A stretch of 64,000 nucleotides of DNA from Gemmatimonadota bacterium (GCA_022560615.1 JADFSR010000018.1:1-64000), one strand, 5' to 3'; shown: positions 40,993 to 49,731, counted from the stretch's first letter. Program-made: numbers and translations. Notes: generated from the letters alone by a model not told the origin.

Positions 40993-42183
40993 TCAGAAAA
41001 AGCGAGAGACCGCCACATACGCGAGCCCCGGGACCGATCCGTACTCGGACGCTAGGGTGCCCAGCGGCCCGAGTCCAGCTTCTCCGAGCCCCGAGTAGAT
41101 GCCGAGGCGTACCGAGGTGGACCCCGTGGCGGCCCAGGACAGGCCCGGGGCCAAGAGCGCGCTTCCGTCCGCCAGATTCAGCAAGGCCATCGCGTCGAGG
41201 CCGACGAGCGCATGGATCTGGTAGCTCGCCCGCATCACCGCCGTCCATTGTCCCAAAGTCTGTAGCTCACCACGTAGAAATGACTTAGATGATGCTACTT
41301 CTAGTAGATACGAAGCATCGCGGGCACCGAGTCCGTCATATTGCAGCTCGGCGATCAGGTAGAGATCCTTTCTGCCGGGCGTGAAGAACCGGTCGAGTCC
41401 TAGCGTGGCCCGCACGGTCACCTCGCCGGCGTCGTCCTCGCGCAGCGTGGCTTCGCTTCGCACCGCGGTGGCTCCGATCGCGCCGGTAGCGAAGAGCGCC
41501 ATCGCGAGGTCGTCGTGTAGCATCCCTGCCCAGCCGCCGAAGGCCCAGCCCCGGGTCGAGGTTTGCGCACGCGCGAGCGCCGTCACCGTGGTACCGAGGT
41601 CGGTCTCGGCCGCGCGCAGCACTGCCTCCACCTCCGTGAACGGTCCAGGAAAGACACGAAGTCGCACCGCGTCGACCCCGCCGCGATACTCGCGAAAGGG
41701 GTCGGACGGGCCGAAGGGCGCGAAGGGATCGGCAGGGGTCAGAAACAGCGTCGTCGCCCAGGAGATCGCCTGGCGGCCGATCTTCAATTCCACCGGGCCC
41801 TCGGACAAGCCGACGCTGAGCCGGTCGAAGCGATGGCGCCACTGGCCGCGGGACCAGCCATGAAGCTCCCAATCAGTGCCTAGCCAGTCTCCCGCCCCAG
41901 TCCCGGCCGCCGGGGACGTCACCGAGAAGCCGGCGCCCTCAGGCGTGCGCTGAAGCACGTGTTCGTACGCGACATCGAAAGTGAAGCGACCGGACCTGGC
42001 GAGCCCCATCAGACGAGCACGGCCGAGCAGCGCTGTTCCGGATGGTGACAGATCGCCTTCGCTCGTGTGGCTACTCACGCCGAGTGCGTACCCGGTGAGC
42101 TCGACTTGCGCCGTGGCAGGCGTCGGAGGAAACAGCAGGGGGAGGGCCGCGAGCAGGGTCTTTGTATTCGTGACCCGCTTCAC
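40993..42183 (-). CDS. Outer-membrane beta-barrel protein of the LolA-like/ABC operon
   Basis: 396 aa. Signal peptide LLAALPLLFPPTPATAQVEL, then alternating beta strands typical of a barrel (FTFDVAYEHVLQ, VELKIGRQAISWATTLFLTP, VDAVRLRVFPGP, VSRFF at the C-terminus with terminal Phe). It resembles DUF1302-like or uncharacterised outer-membrane barrels. The start overlaps the ATPase stop (ATGA), so it is the last gene of a five-gene unit. A likely partner in moving lipids or lipoproteins across the envelope, or a porin. Confidence 0.75.
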   Translation of the reverse strand: MKRVTNTKTLLAALPLLFPPTPATAQVELTGYALGVSSHTSEGDLSPSGTALLGRARLMGLARSGRFTFDVAYEHVLQRTPEGAGFSVTSPAAGTGAGDWLGTDWELHGWSRGQWRHRFDRLSVGLSEGPVELKIGRQAISWATTLFLTPADPFAPFGPSDPFREYRGGVDAVRLRVFPGPFTEVEAVLRAAETDLGTTVTALARAQTSTRGWAFGGWAGMLHDDLAMALFATGAIGATAVRSEATLREDDAGEVTVRATLGLDRFFTPGRKDLYLIAELQYDGLGARDASYLLEVASSKSFLRGELQTLGQWTAVMRASYQIHALVGLDAMALLNLADGSALLAPGLSWAATGSTSVRLGIYSGLGEAGLGPLGTLASEYGSVPGLAYVAVSRFF

Positions 42184-42905
42184 GCGTCGGAAGTCCCGTG
42201 GTCTCGGCGCACGTCCTCGGAGATCTGGCCATCGACCAGCGTGATGAGTCTGCGAGCGCGTTCCATGACCCGGGGATCGTGAGTAGAGAATACGAACGTC
42301 GTGCCGTGCTCGCGGTTCAGGCGTTCCATAATGTCGAGAAGCGCGGAGCTGGCCACCGAGTCGAGGTTGGCGGTGGGCTCGTCCGCGAGCACCAGCGCCG
42401 GCTCGCCCACCACAGCGCGCGCCACCGCGACGCGCTGTTGTTGCCCGCCCGAGAGCTTCCCCGGGAATCGGTCTTCCAGCCCTTCGAGCCCCATCTGGTC
42501 GAAGAGCTCTCGGACTCTGCGGTGCCGCTCGCTCGAGGGAACTCCACGCAGCAGCAGCGTGAACTCGGCGTTCTCCATGGCCGAGAGTACCGGAAGAAGG
42601 TTGTACGCCTGGAAGACGAAGCCGATGCGCTCGAGCCGCAGGCGCGCGAGCGCCCTGTCGGGCATGTCGGTGATCTCGTCCCCCCCGATCCAGATGCTTC
42701 CATCGGTGGGTCGGGTGAGGCCGCCCAAGAGGTTCAACACGGTGGTCTTGCCCGAGCCCGACGGACCCGCCATCGCGACGAAGTCTCCGGACTCGATCTC
42801 GAGAGACATGCCGCGCACCGCCTTCACCGGGTTCGGTTCCTGGGGATAGATCTTCCAGACGTCTTCGGTCCGGACCGCCAGTTGCGTGCCGTTTGAGGCG
42901 CTCAT
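42180..42905 (-). CDS. ABC transporter ATP-binding protein (LolD/MacB type)
   Basis: 241 aa. Walker A GPSGSGKTTVLNLLGG, Q-loop VFQAYNLLPVLSAMENAEF, signature LSGGQQQRVAVARAVVG, Walker B LVLADEPTANLD, H-loop FSTHDPRVMERA. The Q-loop and D-loop pattern is that of the LolCDE/FtsE/MacB class that powers extracytoplasmic mechanotransmission instead of substrate passage through the membrane. Overlaps the permease upstream and the barrel gene downstream by 4 nt each. Confidence 0.95.
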   Translation of the reverse strand: MSASNGTQLAVRTEDVWKIYPQEPNPVKAVRGMSLEIESGDFVAMAGPSGSGKTTVLNLLGGLTRPTDGSIWIGGDEITDMPDRALARLRLERIGFVFQAYNLLPVLSAMENAEFTLLLRGVPSSERHRRVRELFDQMGLEGLEDRFPGKLSGGQQQRVAVARAVVGEPALVLADEPTANLDSVASSALLDIMERLNREHGTTFVFSTHDPRVMERARRLITLVDGQISEDVRRDHGTSDA

Positions 42906-44167
42906 TGATCGAATTTCATCGCCTCCGCCACGTCGAGTTTCGCCGCTCGAATGGCGGGATAAATGGAAGCCAGGGTTCCGATGATCAGGATGAAGTAGAG
43001 GCTCAGCAGCACCTGACTCGAGTGGAAGATCGGCACGATCACCGGGTCCACGATGCCCCCAGCGCTCGCCCACGCGCCCTCGTTCTCGGCGATCCCACTG
43101 AAGTCGAGTCCGTCACGGAAGAACCCCCAAGTGAACAGGTATCCGAGCACAATGCCGACGCCACCACTCACCGCCGTGAGGAAGAGTCCCTCGCCGAAGA
43201 CCACCCATCCTGTCTCGGCACCGGTCAGACCCAGCGCTTGCAGGAGACCGAATTCACGTCGGCGTCCGAGCACGGACATCATCATCGCGTTCAGGATGGC
43301 GAGCGCCACGATGGCGAACAGGATCGAATGGAAGACGTAGTCGCCATAGTCGTCCATGCGAAGCGCGGAGTCGAGTTCCGGCGCCGTGCGTCGCCACCCG
43401 AGCACACGTAGGTCCGAATCGCCGGCGAGCCTTGCCTGTAGCTCCTCGACCACGGCGTCCGTGTCGCGCGAGGTCGTGAGCAGAACGGCGTGCGTCGTGA
43501 CTGCACCCGGAGTCCGAAGCCACTCTCGTGCGGTCTCGATCGGGATGTGGATCAGCCCCACATCCATTTCCGGGATGGCGGTCCGGAAGATCCCCGCCAC
43601 GCGCACCAGTTGGCCTTCCACGTCGCCCGCCGAGGACTGCGCCGTGAGCACGAAGCGGCTGCCCACCTTCAGGCTGAGTCGGCGCGCGAGCTCCACGCCG
43701 ATGTACGCGTGCAGCCGGTCATCGGGCTGGAGATACCGGCCTTCGTGAATCTTCTCGTCGAGATCGGAGAACGCGCGCTCCCCGTCTGGATCTACGCCCT
43801 CGATGCGAACCGGAAGCGCGGACGAGGCCGAGCTGGCCAGCCCGGTCACCGTGAGACGAGGTGCGTGCGCGACGACCCGTTCGCCGGCCACCGCCTCCAC
43901 CGCATCGAGCGCGCGCTGGTAGGCTTTGGCACCGATCCGATGCTCGAGCTTTCCGGACTCCAGGTATTCAGGCGCCTGGATCGACACATGGCCGCTTCCC
44001 ATCCTGACCGCGGACTCGACCCACTGCTCGTGGGCTCCTTCAGCGAGGCTGCGCGAGAAGATCAGAAGCGCGAGTCCGACGACCATCGCCGCCGCGGTGA
44101 GCGCGCTGCGCCGGGCGTTCCGGCCCACGCTACGCGCCGCGAGCTTGAGCAGAATGCGGAATCTCAT
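42902..44167 (-). CDS. FtsX-like ABC permease (LolC/E-type), subunit 2
   Basis: 421 aa. One N-terminal helix (AARSVGRNARRSALTAAAMV), a large periplasmic MacB-PCD-like domain (about residues 45-265), then three helices in the FtsX domain (ILFAIVALAILNAMMMSVLG, REFGLLQALGLTGAE, ILIIGTLASIYPAIRAAKLD). The motif MMSVLGRRREFGLLQALG is typical of MacB-family permeases. ATG at 44167 overlaps the previous permease stop. It forms a heterodimer with the upstream permease and the ATPase. Confidence 0.9.
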   Translation of the reverse strand: MRFRILLKLAARSVGRNARRSALTAAAMVVGLALLIFSRSLAEGAHEQWVESAVRMGSGHVSIQAPEYLESGKLEHRIGAKAYQRALDAVEAVAGERVVAHAPRLTVTGLASSASSALPVRIEGVDPDGERAFSDLDEKIHEGRYLQPDDRLHAYIGVELARRLSLKVGSRFVLTAQSSAGDVEGQLVRVAGIFRTAIPEMDVGLIHIPIETAREWLRTPGAVTTHAVLLTTSRDTDAVVEELQARLAGDSDLRVLGWRRTAPELDSALRMDDYGDYVFHSILFAIVALAILNAMMMSVLGRRREFGLLQALGLTGAETGWVVFGEGLFLTAVSGGVGIVLGYLFTWGFFRDGLDFSGIAENEGAWASAGGIVDPVIVPIFHSSQVLLSLYFILIIGTLASIYPAIRAAKLDVAEAMKFDQ

Positions 44168-45426
44168 CGGTCTGCGAGCGCGTCCGCAGGCGGCACCCGC
44201 GTCGCTTTCCACGCGGGGTAGACGGCCGCGAGAACGGCGGTCAGGAAGAGCGCCACCGCGCAGATGACTGGCGTGTCATAGGAGTATTCGATGCGCAGGA
44301 TCGGACGCCACTGCGAGCCGCTCACGGTGAAGCCGCCGAGGACCGATGTGAGGTCGGGCGGCGAGTTGTGCCACCACACGACGATGGGCCATGTGATCAA
44401 CGCACCTGCGACGAGCGAGATCGCCCCCAAGATGATGCCCTCGTAGACCACGGTACGGCCGACGCCGAACGCGCTGGTGCCGAGGGCCCGTACAACGGCA
44501 AACTCCCTCCTGCGCTCGAACGTCCCGATCAGCATCGTGTTGGCGACGCCGAAGATCGCCATCGAGAAAATGATTCCGGCGATCAAGTAGTTCACCGCAT
44601 CCATGAGGCCGATCATTTCCGCCAGCTCGGGGCGCAGCTCCGTCCACGGCGTCACCTCGATCGCGGGGCCCGAACTCTCGAGACTCGCGGCGAGCGCTCT
44701 CGCGATCAGCGGAGTGTCCCATGCGCGCGTCACCGTGAGCGCGATTTCGTGGATGCGGCCGGGGTCCATCGCCATCAGGTACTGGAGGTCGGGCAGAGGC
44801 AGTATTGCGTAGTTGGCGTCGATCGCCGGCGTGCCTGTCTCGAACACACCGACGAGCGTGAACAGGTCGTTTCCCATCGAGCCGTCACTCGCTGGCGCCA
44901 CGACCACGACTTCGGCGCCGAGTTCGAGTCCGAGCTGTCGTGCCATCTCGACACCGACGAGGATCTCGTACCGGCCGGGCTCCGGCAGCCGCCCGCTGCT
45001 GAGGCGGGACAGCAGCGTGCTGACTTGCTGCTCGCGGTCCGGATCGACCCCGAACAGCAGACCGGCTTTGGTCTCGTCCCCCGAGGAGAGCAGGCCACCG
45101 CCGTAGAGGCGAGGCGCAGCCGCGGTGATGTCCGGATCGGACTCGATGCGCGCCAGGAACGCGTCCAGATCGACGCCGTCGTATCCGCCGATCGTGTGAT
45201 GCATGTTGCGCTCCGGCAGATACTCGGCGGAGTGCACCTGCACCTGCCCCATCATCAGGCGCGTACCGTTTTCGATGAGCTCGGCCACCATCCCGTCCGT
45301 GAGCCCGACCATCACGACCGCAGCGAGGTATCCGAAGGCGAGCCCCGAGGCCGTGATCAGGGTGCGGCCGCGGTTACGCCAGAGGTTTCGCCAAGCGACC
45401 CTCCACCACACCGCGTCGCTGGACAC
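44164..45426 (-). CDS. FtsX-like ABC permease (LolC/E-type), subunit 1
   Basis: 420 aa, GTG start. Same architecture as its neighbour: N-terminal helix (WRNLWRNRGRTLITASGLAF), periplasmic domain with HSAEYLPERNMHHTIGGYDG, FtsX domain with FSMAIFGVANTMLIGTFERR, REFAVVRALGTSAFGVGR and AVYPAWKATRVPPADALAD. The two permeases have diverged but are paralogous. It starts 5 bp after the LolA-like gene stop, so the complex is made with an outer-membrane lipoprotein-handling partner. Confidence 0.9.
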   Translation of the reverse strand: MSSDAVWWRVAWRNLWRNRGRTLITASGLAFGYLAAVVMVGLTDGMVAELIENGTRLMMGQVQVHSAEYLPERNMHHTIGGYDGVDLDAFLARIESDPDITAAAPRLYGGGLLSSGDETKAGLLFGVDPDREQQVSTLLSRLSSGRLPEPGRYEILVGVEMARQLGLELGAEVVVVAPASDGSMGNDLFTLVGVFETGTPAIDANYAILPLPDLQYLMAMDPGRIHEIALTVTRAWDTPLIARALAASLESSGPAIEVTPWTELRPELAEMIGLMDAVNYLIAGIIFSMAIFGVANTMLIGTFERRREFAVVRALGTSAFGVGRTVVYEGIILGAISLVAGALITWPIVVWWHNSPPDLTSVLGGFTVSGSQWRPILRIEYSYDTPVICAVALFLTAVLAAVYPAWKATRVPPADALADR

Positions 45427-45431
45427 TCCGG

Positions 45432-46214
45432 CTACCGTCGCGCCCGGAGAGTTCTGAGGCTGAAGAAGCTCTCGTCGAGATCGATGTCGAACTCGAGCTC
45501 GTGGTACGTCATCGACGTCTTCTCATCCGGCTTGTCCGCCGGAACGATGAGCATGACGGTGGGCACCAACCGGCCGCCCATCACCTTGTAGTCGGAGAAC
45601 GTCATCGTACGCACGAGCGTGCCGTCGTCGTCGTAGTAGCGCACCCAAGTCGGCATCAGGTCGCGCTTGCGCACCTGCTCCTCGACACGGCCCCACACAA
45701 CCGGGGCCTCCGGTCTGGGGATCATGGTGAACTCGTAGACCTCGACGCCGTCCACCGCCCCCTCGAAGGAGATCTCGAAGTCGTAGTCGTCCACGATGCG
45801 GCTCTCCTTCACGAGGTCGTCGTTCGTGAAGTGTGACCCCATCCACGACCCCATCATCAGCGACGGGGGCACCTTGATCGTCCGGTCCACGCGCGGGAGA
45901 TAGTTCCAGACCTCTTCGCTCGCGCGCAGGGTCGCCGTCCCGGCTTCTCGTGCCGGGGATTGCACGCGCACGAGCGAGTGTTCGGTACCCAGCGACCAGA
46001 CCTCCATGTCGAGCGATCGCGACCAGTGCTCCGTCGTGATGTCCATCGTCACACGGCCATGGCTCGATTCGCCGCGCATCAGGCGATCGACCTGGTCGAT
46101 GATCTCGCGCGCGGTCTGGGCACTCAGGGGAGCCGCTGCAGGCGCACACAGGAGGAAACTGGCCGTGGCCGTGAGCGACATGCGGACGACCCGGTATCTA
46201 AACACGCGAGACAT
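45432..46214 (-). CDS. LolA-like outer-membrane lipoprotein-sorting protein (periplasmic)
   Basis: 260 aa. Signal peptide SLTATASFLLCAPAAAPLSA. The half-barrel pattern is visible in REIIDQVDRLMRGESSHGRV, GTATLRASEEVWNYLPRVDR, IKVPPSLMMGSWMGSHFTND (a strongly conserved block), DLMPTWVRYYDDDG, MTFSDYKVMGGRLVPTVM and YHELEFDIDLDESFFSLRTL. This subgroup of LolA/LolB-fold proteins is typically encoded with MacB-like ABC permeases. It probably carries a lipid-modified or hydrophobic cargo from the ABC complex to the barrel partner. First gene of the operon; TTG 46223 or ATG 46181 are alternative starts. Confidence 0.88.
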   Translation of the reverse strand: MSRVFRYRVVRMSLTATASFLLCAPAAAPLSAQTAREIIDQVDRLMRGESSHGRVTMDITTEHWSRSLDMEVWSLGTEHSLVRVQSPAREAGTATLRASEEVWNYLPRVDRTIKVPPSLMMGSWMGSHFTNDDLVKESRIVDDYDFEISFEGAVDGVEVYEFTMIPRPEAPVVWGRVEEQVRKRDLMPTWVRYYDDDGTLVRTMTFSDYKVMGGRLVPTVMLIVPADKPDEKTSMTYHELEFDIDLDESFFSLRTLRARR

Positions 46215-46431
46215 TCGCGCCAACCTCGGATTCAGGGATCAACCTGCTCTGCAGTTCCTGGGACCACTGCTCTCCGGCGAAGTGGTCTACCGGGAAGCTA
46301 ACCGGTGGTGCCGGCTCATGACCGCCCTCACCCGTCGAGTCGCGCAGGCGAAGCGTTCAGGCGGTCGACCTTGGCGAAGCCCTCGATCCTAAGCAACCTT
46401 TTCTTGAGCGTGTTCGCGGAGGGAGGAGGAC

Positions 46432-47004
46432 GTGGAAGGGATGATTGCGGAAATCGGTCTGTGGCTCGCCGAGCTGGGATTTTGGGCGTACGTCGTCGCG
46501 CCGTTGGTCATGACGGTCGTCGCTGTCTTGCCGGTTCCGGCGGAGGCGCCGGCCATGGCGAACGGCATGATCTTCGGTCCGGTCGTCGGGAGCATCATCT
46601 CGTGGATTGGCGCCATGGCCGGGGCATGGATCAGCTACGAAATCGCCCATTCTTGGGGTCGTCCCCTCGCCGAACGCATGGTCGGCAGGGCGGGACTCGA
46701 GAAGGTCGACCGGGTAGCCGAGGACGCGGGATGGTGGGGCCTGCTCGTGCTCCGGTTGATACCGTTGGTCGCCTTCACGGCGTTGAACTGGGGCGCTGGG
46801 CTGTGCGAGGTGCCCCGCTGGCGCTTCCTGTGGACCACCGCGCTCGGAATCGCGCCGGGCGTGATCATCTTCACGTCAACGGGCGTGGGCCTCGGGGCGT
46901 TGTACCGGCGTTCGCCCACGGTGGCGGTCGGTCTCGTGTTCGCGGTGATCGGCGCCGTGGTCATCTGGGCGCACCGAAGGCGGCAGCGCTTGGCTGGAGG
47001 GTAG
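46432..47004 (+). CDS. VTT/DedA-family (TVP38/TMEM64) membrane protein
   Basis: 190 aa, six hydrophobic segments. The VTT signature is APAMANGMIFGPVVGSIISW, GAWISYEIAHSWGRPLAERM and VLRLIPLVAFTALNWGAGLC ending FLWTTALGIAPGVIIFTSTG. DedA/VTT proteins act as lipid scramblases or flippases (for example for the undecaprenyl carrier) in the inner membrane. GTG start with GGAGGGAGG; ATG 46441 is an alternative. No operon partners. Confidence 0.9.
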   Translation: MEGMIAEIGLWLAELGFWAYVVAPLVMTVVAVLPVPAEAPAMANGMIFGPVVGSIISWIGAMAGAWISYEIAHSWGRPLAERMVGRAGLEKVDRVAEDAGWWGLLVLRLIPLVAFTALNWGAGLCEVPRWRFLWTTALGIAPGVIIFTSTGVGLGALYRRSPTVAVGLVFAVIGAVVIWAHRRRQRLAGG

Positions 47005-47031
47005 GCGGGGCTCGACGCCGGCAGGGCCGCC

Positions 47032-47322
47032 TTAATGGGCTTCCGAAGGGCGTGTGCCAGACAGAAGAGCGCGAGTATCGATATTCTCGTCGAGGTCGGG
47101 CCAATGGATGCCCCGTCCCGAGTGGATGAGGCGCCAGTTAGCCCGCTGCTCGTCCGTGCCGTTCGCGAGTCGAGGGTAGATCTCCACCGGAACGCTTACC
47201 GTCTGGCCGTCTTCGAGATCTACGTAGAGACGCTCGTCGACGATGCGCACGTCTTTCACGCGGTGCCTAGGATCGAGATCCGAAGGTTGCGTTATAGGGG
47301 AGGGATAGGGTTGGCTTGGCAC
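47032..47322 (-). CDS. DUF2442 domain protein
   Basis: 96 aa. RHRVKDVRIVDERLYVDLED, GQTVSVPVEIYPRLANGTDE, NWRLIHSGRGIHWPDLDENI and TRALLSG match DUF2442, a small all-beta DNA- or protein-binding family often encoded beside DUF4160 or in toxin-antitoxin loci. Here no partner gene is adjacent; the DUF6504 gene ends 44 bp upstream on the same strand, so it may be the tail of the imuB operon. Confidence 0.85.
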   Translation of the reverse strand: MPSQPYPSPITQPSDLDPRHRVKDVRIVDERLYVDLEDGQTVSVPVEIYPRLANGTDEQRANWRLIHSGRGIHWPDLDENIDTRALLSGTRPSEAH

Positions 47323-47365
47323 GACGTTGGGATTTGGAGGAGTGGCCTAATTCCCAATGTACCTC

Positions 47366-47632
47366 TCAACCTCGTTGGGCGTACCAATTTTCTTCGAGCA
47401 GGTCGTGGTAAAGTGTGACGTTTCGACCGTCGTCGAGAATGACCACTCGGTATTCTCGTGAAATCGGCTGCCGCCACCACTCGTCGTCGATGCGCCAGCG
47501 CTCGCACACGGCTTCCACGGTGCGGGCCGGTTTGCCGGGCAGGCGCACATGGGTCGGCTCACCGTTTTCGTCGGTGCGAACCGTCACGACCCGCGGTTGG
47601 CCGAGCGGTCGTAGGCGGGGTGCGTCGCTCAT
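47366..47632 (-). CDS. DUF6504 domain protein, imuB operon partner
   Basis: 88 aa. PTHVRLPGKPARTVEAVCER, WRIDDEWWRQPISREYRVVI and NVTLYHDLLEENWYAQRG match DUF6504, a short family that appears immediately after imuB in many genomes. ATG at 47632 overlaps the imuB stop (ATGA), showing translational coupling. The product is probably part of or a regulator of the ImuB-DnaE2 mutasome (inference from gene context; no biochemical role is known to me). Confidence 0.88.
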   Translation of the reverse strand: MSDAPRLRPLGQPRVVTVRTDENGEPTHVRLPGKPARTVEAVCERWRIDDEWWRQPISREYRVVILDDGRNVTLYHDLLEENWYAQRG

Positions 47633-49026
47633 GGATCGAAGCTCAGCAGTGCATGACGCCGTTCGGGGATCCGTGACCAAGGATCGACTTCGACCACGCG
47701 GTAGAGCGGAGAGTGTCCCAGCCGGAGCTTGAGCTCTTTCACGGCATCGCGGAGCGATGGAGGTACCTCGCCTCGAGCCAATTCCCGACCTGCGGCTGCG
47801 CGGCCGCTCTCGTTCTTGCGATCGAACAGATCGGTCTGAGCGCTCGGTGCACCGAACTGCGTGAGCTCGACGATGAGCATGTCGACGGCCTTGGGGGGAG
47901 GTGAGATCGCCATCTTCATGCGCAGTGGTGAAGCGATTCGTTCTCGTTGAGCCGTGGGCTCCCTGAGCACGGTCTCCACGAACCACGATCCCCCCCCTTC
48001 GAGCTGCGCGCCCAAGCGCACACCCGTCACGCTTCGCCCCCGACGTGTGGGACGGGAGAGCGCTCGTTCGATCAACCGGTCGAGCGCTCCGTGCAACGTT
48101 TCGGTGATGCCCACGGGGTTGGGAAAGTCCAGGGACACACGGATCGGCTCGGGACGATGCCATGGCCGAACGGGATCGATGCGTCGCCCCGTAGCCCATG
48201 CCAGTGCACTCCGGCCTTCGTCGCCGAACTGGGAGATGAGTGAGGGTCCCGGGAAGCGTCGAAGCTCTCCGAGTGTGTGCACACCGAGCCGCTCCAGGCG
48301 TTGAACGATGAGCGGATCCACGGGCAGTGAACTCACCGGACAGCGGGCCAGGAACCGAGCGAGATCGCTTTCTCCGACGATCACTGGTTCGCCGGACCGG
48401 GCAGACGCCGCCGCGACCCACGCCCCGAACTTCCCGGGTGCCATGCCTGCTCGGGTTGCAGCGACGAGAGGAGCGGGGAAGATGCGGAAGAGCGAGTGAA
48501 GGGCCCGCTTCGCCTGACGCTCGGGAGAGCCGAAGAGACGGCCCAGGCCGTCCATGCCGAGGAAGACACGTCCGCGACCCGCGGGCTCGAGGATCGGTGA
48601 GATCTCAGCGAGCAGCTCGAGCATCGATTCGACCGCGGCGTCGTAGTGCGCCGGATCGGGTTCGAGCAGCGTGAGAGAAGGGCACAGAGAGACCGCTTGC
48701 GAGACGAGTTGCTCGGGACGCACTCCGGCTTCGTGAGCTCGCTCCGAGACCTGCCAGATCGTGCGCCGAATGCTTTCGCCGGGCGCGAGCAGGGCGATCG
48801 ACGTACTGTCGAGTGCCGGGGAGCGGATGAGCTCGAGGCGCAGCTCGAAGGTGGGTAGCCAAAGGCAGAGCGCTTGGCGACTCCCCGAGGAGACGCGAGG
48901 CGAAGCCGACAGGAACGCCGAGCCGGAGCCCGGGTCCGAAGCCCATCCGGTGGGTTGGTCTGCTAGAGCCCACCCTCCGCCATGGTGGGTGGGAACACCT
49001 TGCAAGCGCGGATGGAGCTCCGACAT
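47629..49026 (-). CDS. imuB: ImuB-like Y-family polymerase homologue of the mutasome
   Basis: 465 aa. The Y-family-like core is visible: ALCLWLPTFELRLELIRSPA, VSERAHEAGVRPEQLVSQAV, LLEPDPAHYDAAVESMLELL, GRVFLGMDGLGRLFGSPERQ, PGKFGAWVAAASARSGEPVI, and the helix-hairpin-helix region LPVDPLIVQRLERLGVHTLG. ImuB lacks working polymerase acidic residues, and here the first position reads CLWLPT instead of the active D-D of DinB. It bridges DnaE2 to the beta clamp. The first about 50 residues (MSELHPRLQ..) precede the normal start and are atypical. No imuA is present; DUF6504 follows. Confidence 0.9.
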   Translation of the reverse strand: MSELHPRLQGVPTHHGGGWALADQPTGWASDPGSGSAFLSASPRVSSGSRQALCLWLPTFELRLELIRSPALDSTSIALLAPGESIRRTIWQVSERAHEAGVRPEQLVSQAVSLCPSLTLLEPDPAHYDAAVESMLELLAEISPILEPAGRGRVFLGMDGLGRLFGSPERQAKRALHSLFRIFPAPLVAATRAGMAPGKFGAWVAAASARSGEPVIVGESDLARFLARCPVSSLPVDPLIVQRLERLGVHTLGELRRFPGPSLISQFGDEGRSALAWATGRRIDPVRPWHRPEPIRVSLDFPNPVGITETLHGALDRLIERALSRPTRRGRSVTGVRLGAQLEGGGSWFVETVLREPTAQRERIASPLRMKMAISPPPKAVDMLIVELTQFGAPSAQTDLFDRKNESGRAAAGRELARGEVPPSLRDAVKELKLRLGHSPLYRVVEVDPWSRIPERRHALLSFDP

Positions 49027-49153
49027 AGCCGTTTGGGCCTAACCGAAAAAGGACAGAGACGACGGCCCCCGGCTCCCGACGCATTCCGCATCACACAGCC
49101 GCTCACCACACGTCAGGTACCGGGGGCACAACCGAATAAACACCGAAAATTAT

Positions 49154-49187
49154 AACCGAAGATAAGCCGAAGATTTTGCAGGTGCAA
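49154..49187 (-). promoter_or_regulatory. Promoter with candidate SOS-type operator of imuB
   Basis: Minus strand TTGCAC (49187-49182), 17 bp, TATCTT (49164-49159). The overlapping top-strand sequence AACCGAAGATAAGCCGAA (49154-49171) differs at one of 18 bases from the dnaE2 operator. Predicted start of transcription near 49151 gives a leader of about 125 nt before imuB. A perfect TATAAT lies 10 bp further downstream (49153-49148), and a further TTTTTCGGTTAG half-site lies near 49039-49050. The rest of 49027-49362 holds no gene that I recognise. Confidence 0.7.
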
Positions 49188-49362
49188 GCAGGGGGGTCGT
49201 GCGTGCGTCTCCGCGGGAACGTCGGAGCACGTCGACTTCGTCATGTGTGCCGATGTCACAGATATGGAGGGGCGCTCGTTCCTGTTGATGGGTGCGAGCG
49301 TCGCGCCTGGCGGCCAGCGTACCGACGTCGGGCCGTAGAACGTCTCGTTCAAACGGGGTGTT

Positions 49363-49731
49363 ATGCAGGGGCGACTCAAGACTCTTCTGGTGATCACGCC
49401 GATATGTCTCAGCGCGTGCGGAACGTTGGACCCCGTCGTCTGCACCCTAGAGTTCAGATTCGGGGTCAGCGTCCAGGTCGTCGATGCCGCGAGCGGCACG
49501 GCGTTGGCCGAGGGCTCGACGATGACGCTCCGCGACGGCGATTACGTAGAGACGACCTCGGAGTCGTTCGACGGGCGTACGTTGGTCGGGGCCGGCGAGC
49601 GAGCTGGGACGTATATCATTACGGTCGCGCGTGAGGGATATCACTCATGGGTCCTGACCGACGTCGAAGTGACCGAAGACGAGTGTCACGTCGATCCGGT
49701 CTCACTCCTCGCCGAACTCGAGGCGATCTAG
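49363..49731 (+). CDS. Small lipoprotein with carboxypeptidase-regulatory-like fold
   Basis: 122 aa. Lipoprotein signal TLLVITPICLSACGT, then a beta-rich domain: GVSVQVVDAASGTALAEGST, GTYIITVAREGYHSWVLTDV, EVTEDECHVDPVSL. This is the CarboxypepD_reg/transthyretin-like pattern used for binding or presentation on the cell surface. No enzymatic motif. It is separated by only 62 bp from the thioredoxin gene, but I see no functional link. Confidence 0.75.
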   Translation: MQGRLKTLLVITPICLSACGTLDPVVCTLEFRFGVSVQVVDAASGTALAEGSTMTLRDGDYVETTSESFDGRTLVGAGERAGTYIITVAREGYHSWVLTDVEVTEDECHVDPVSLLAELEAI

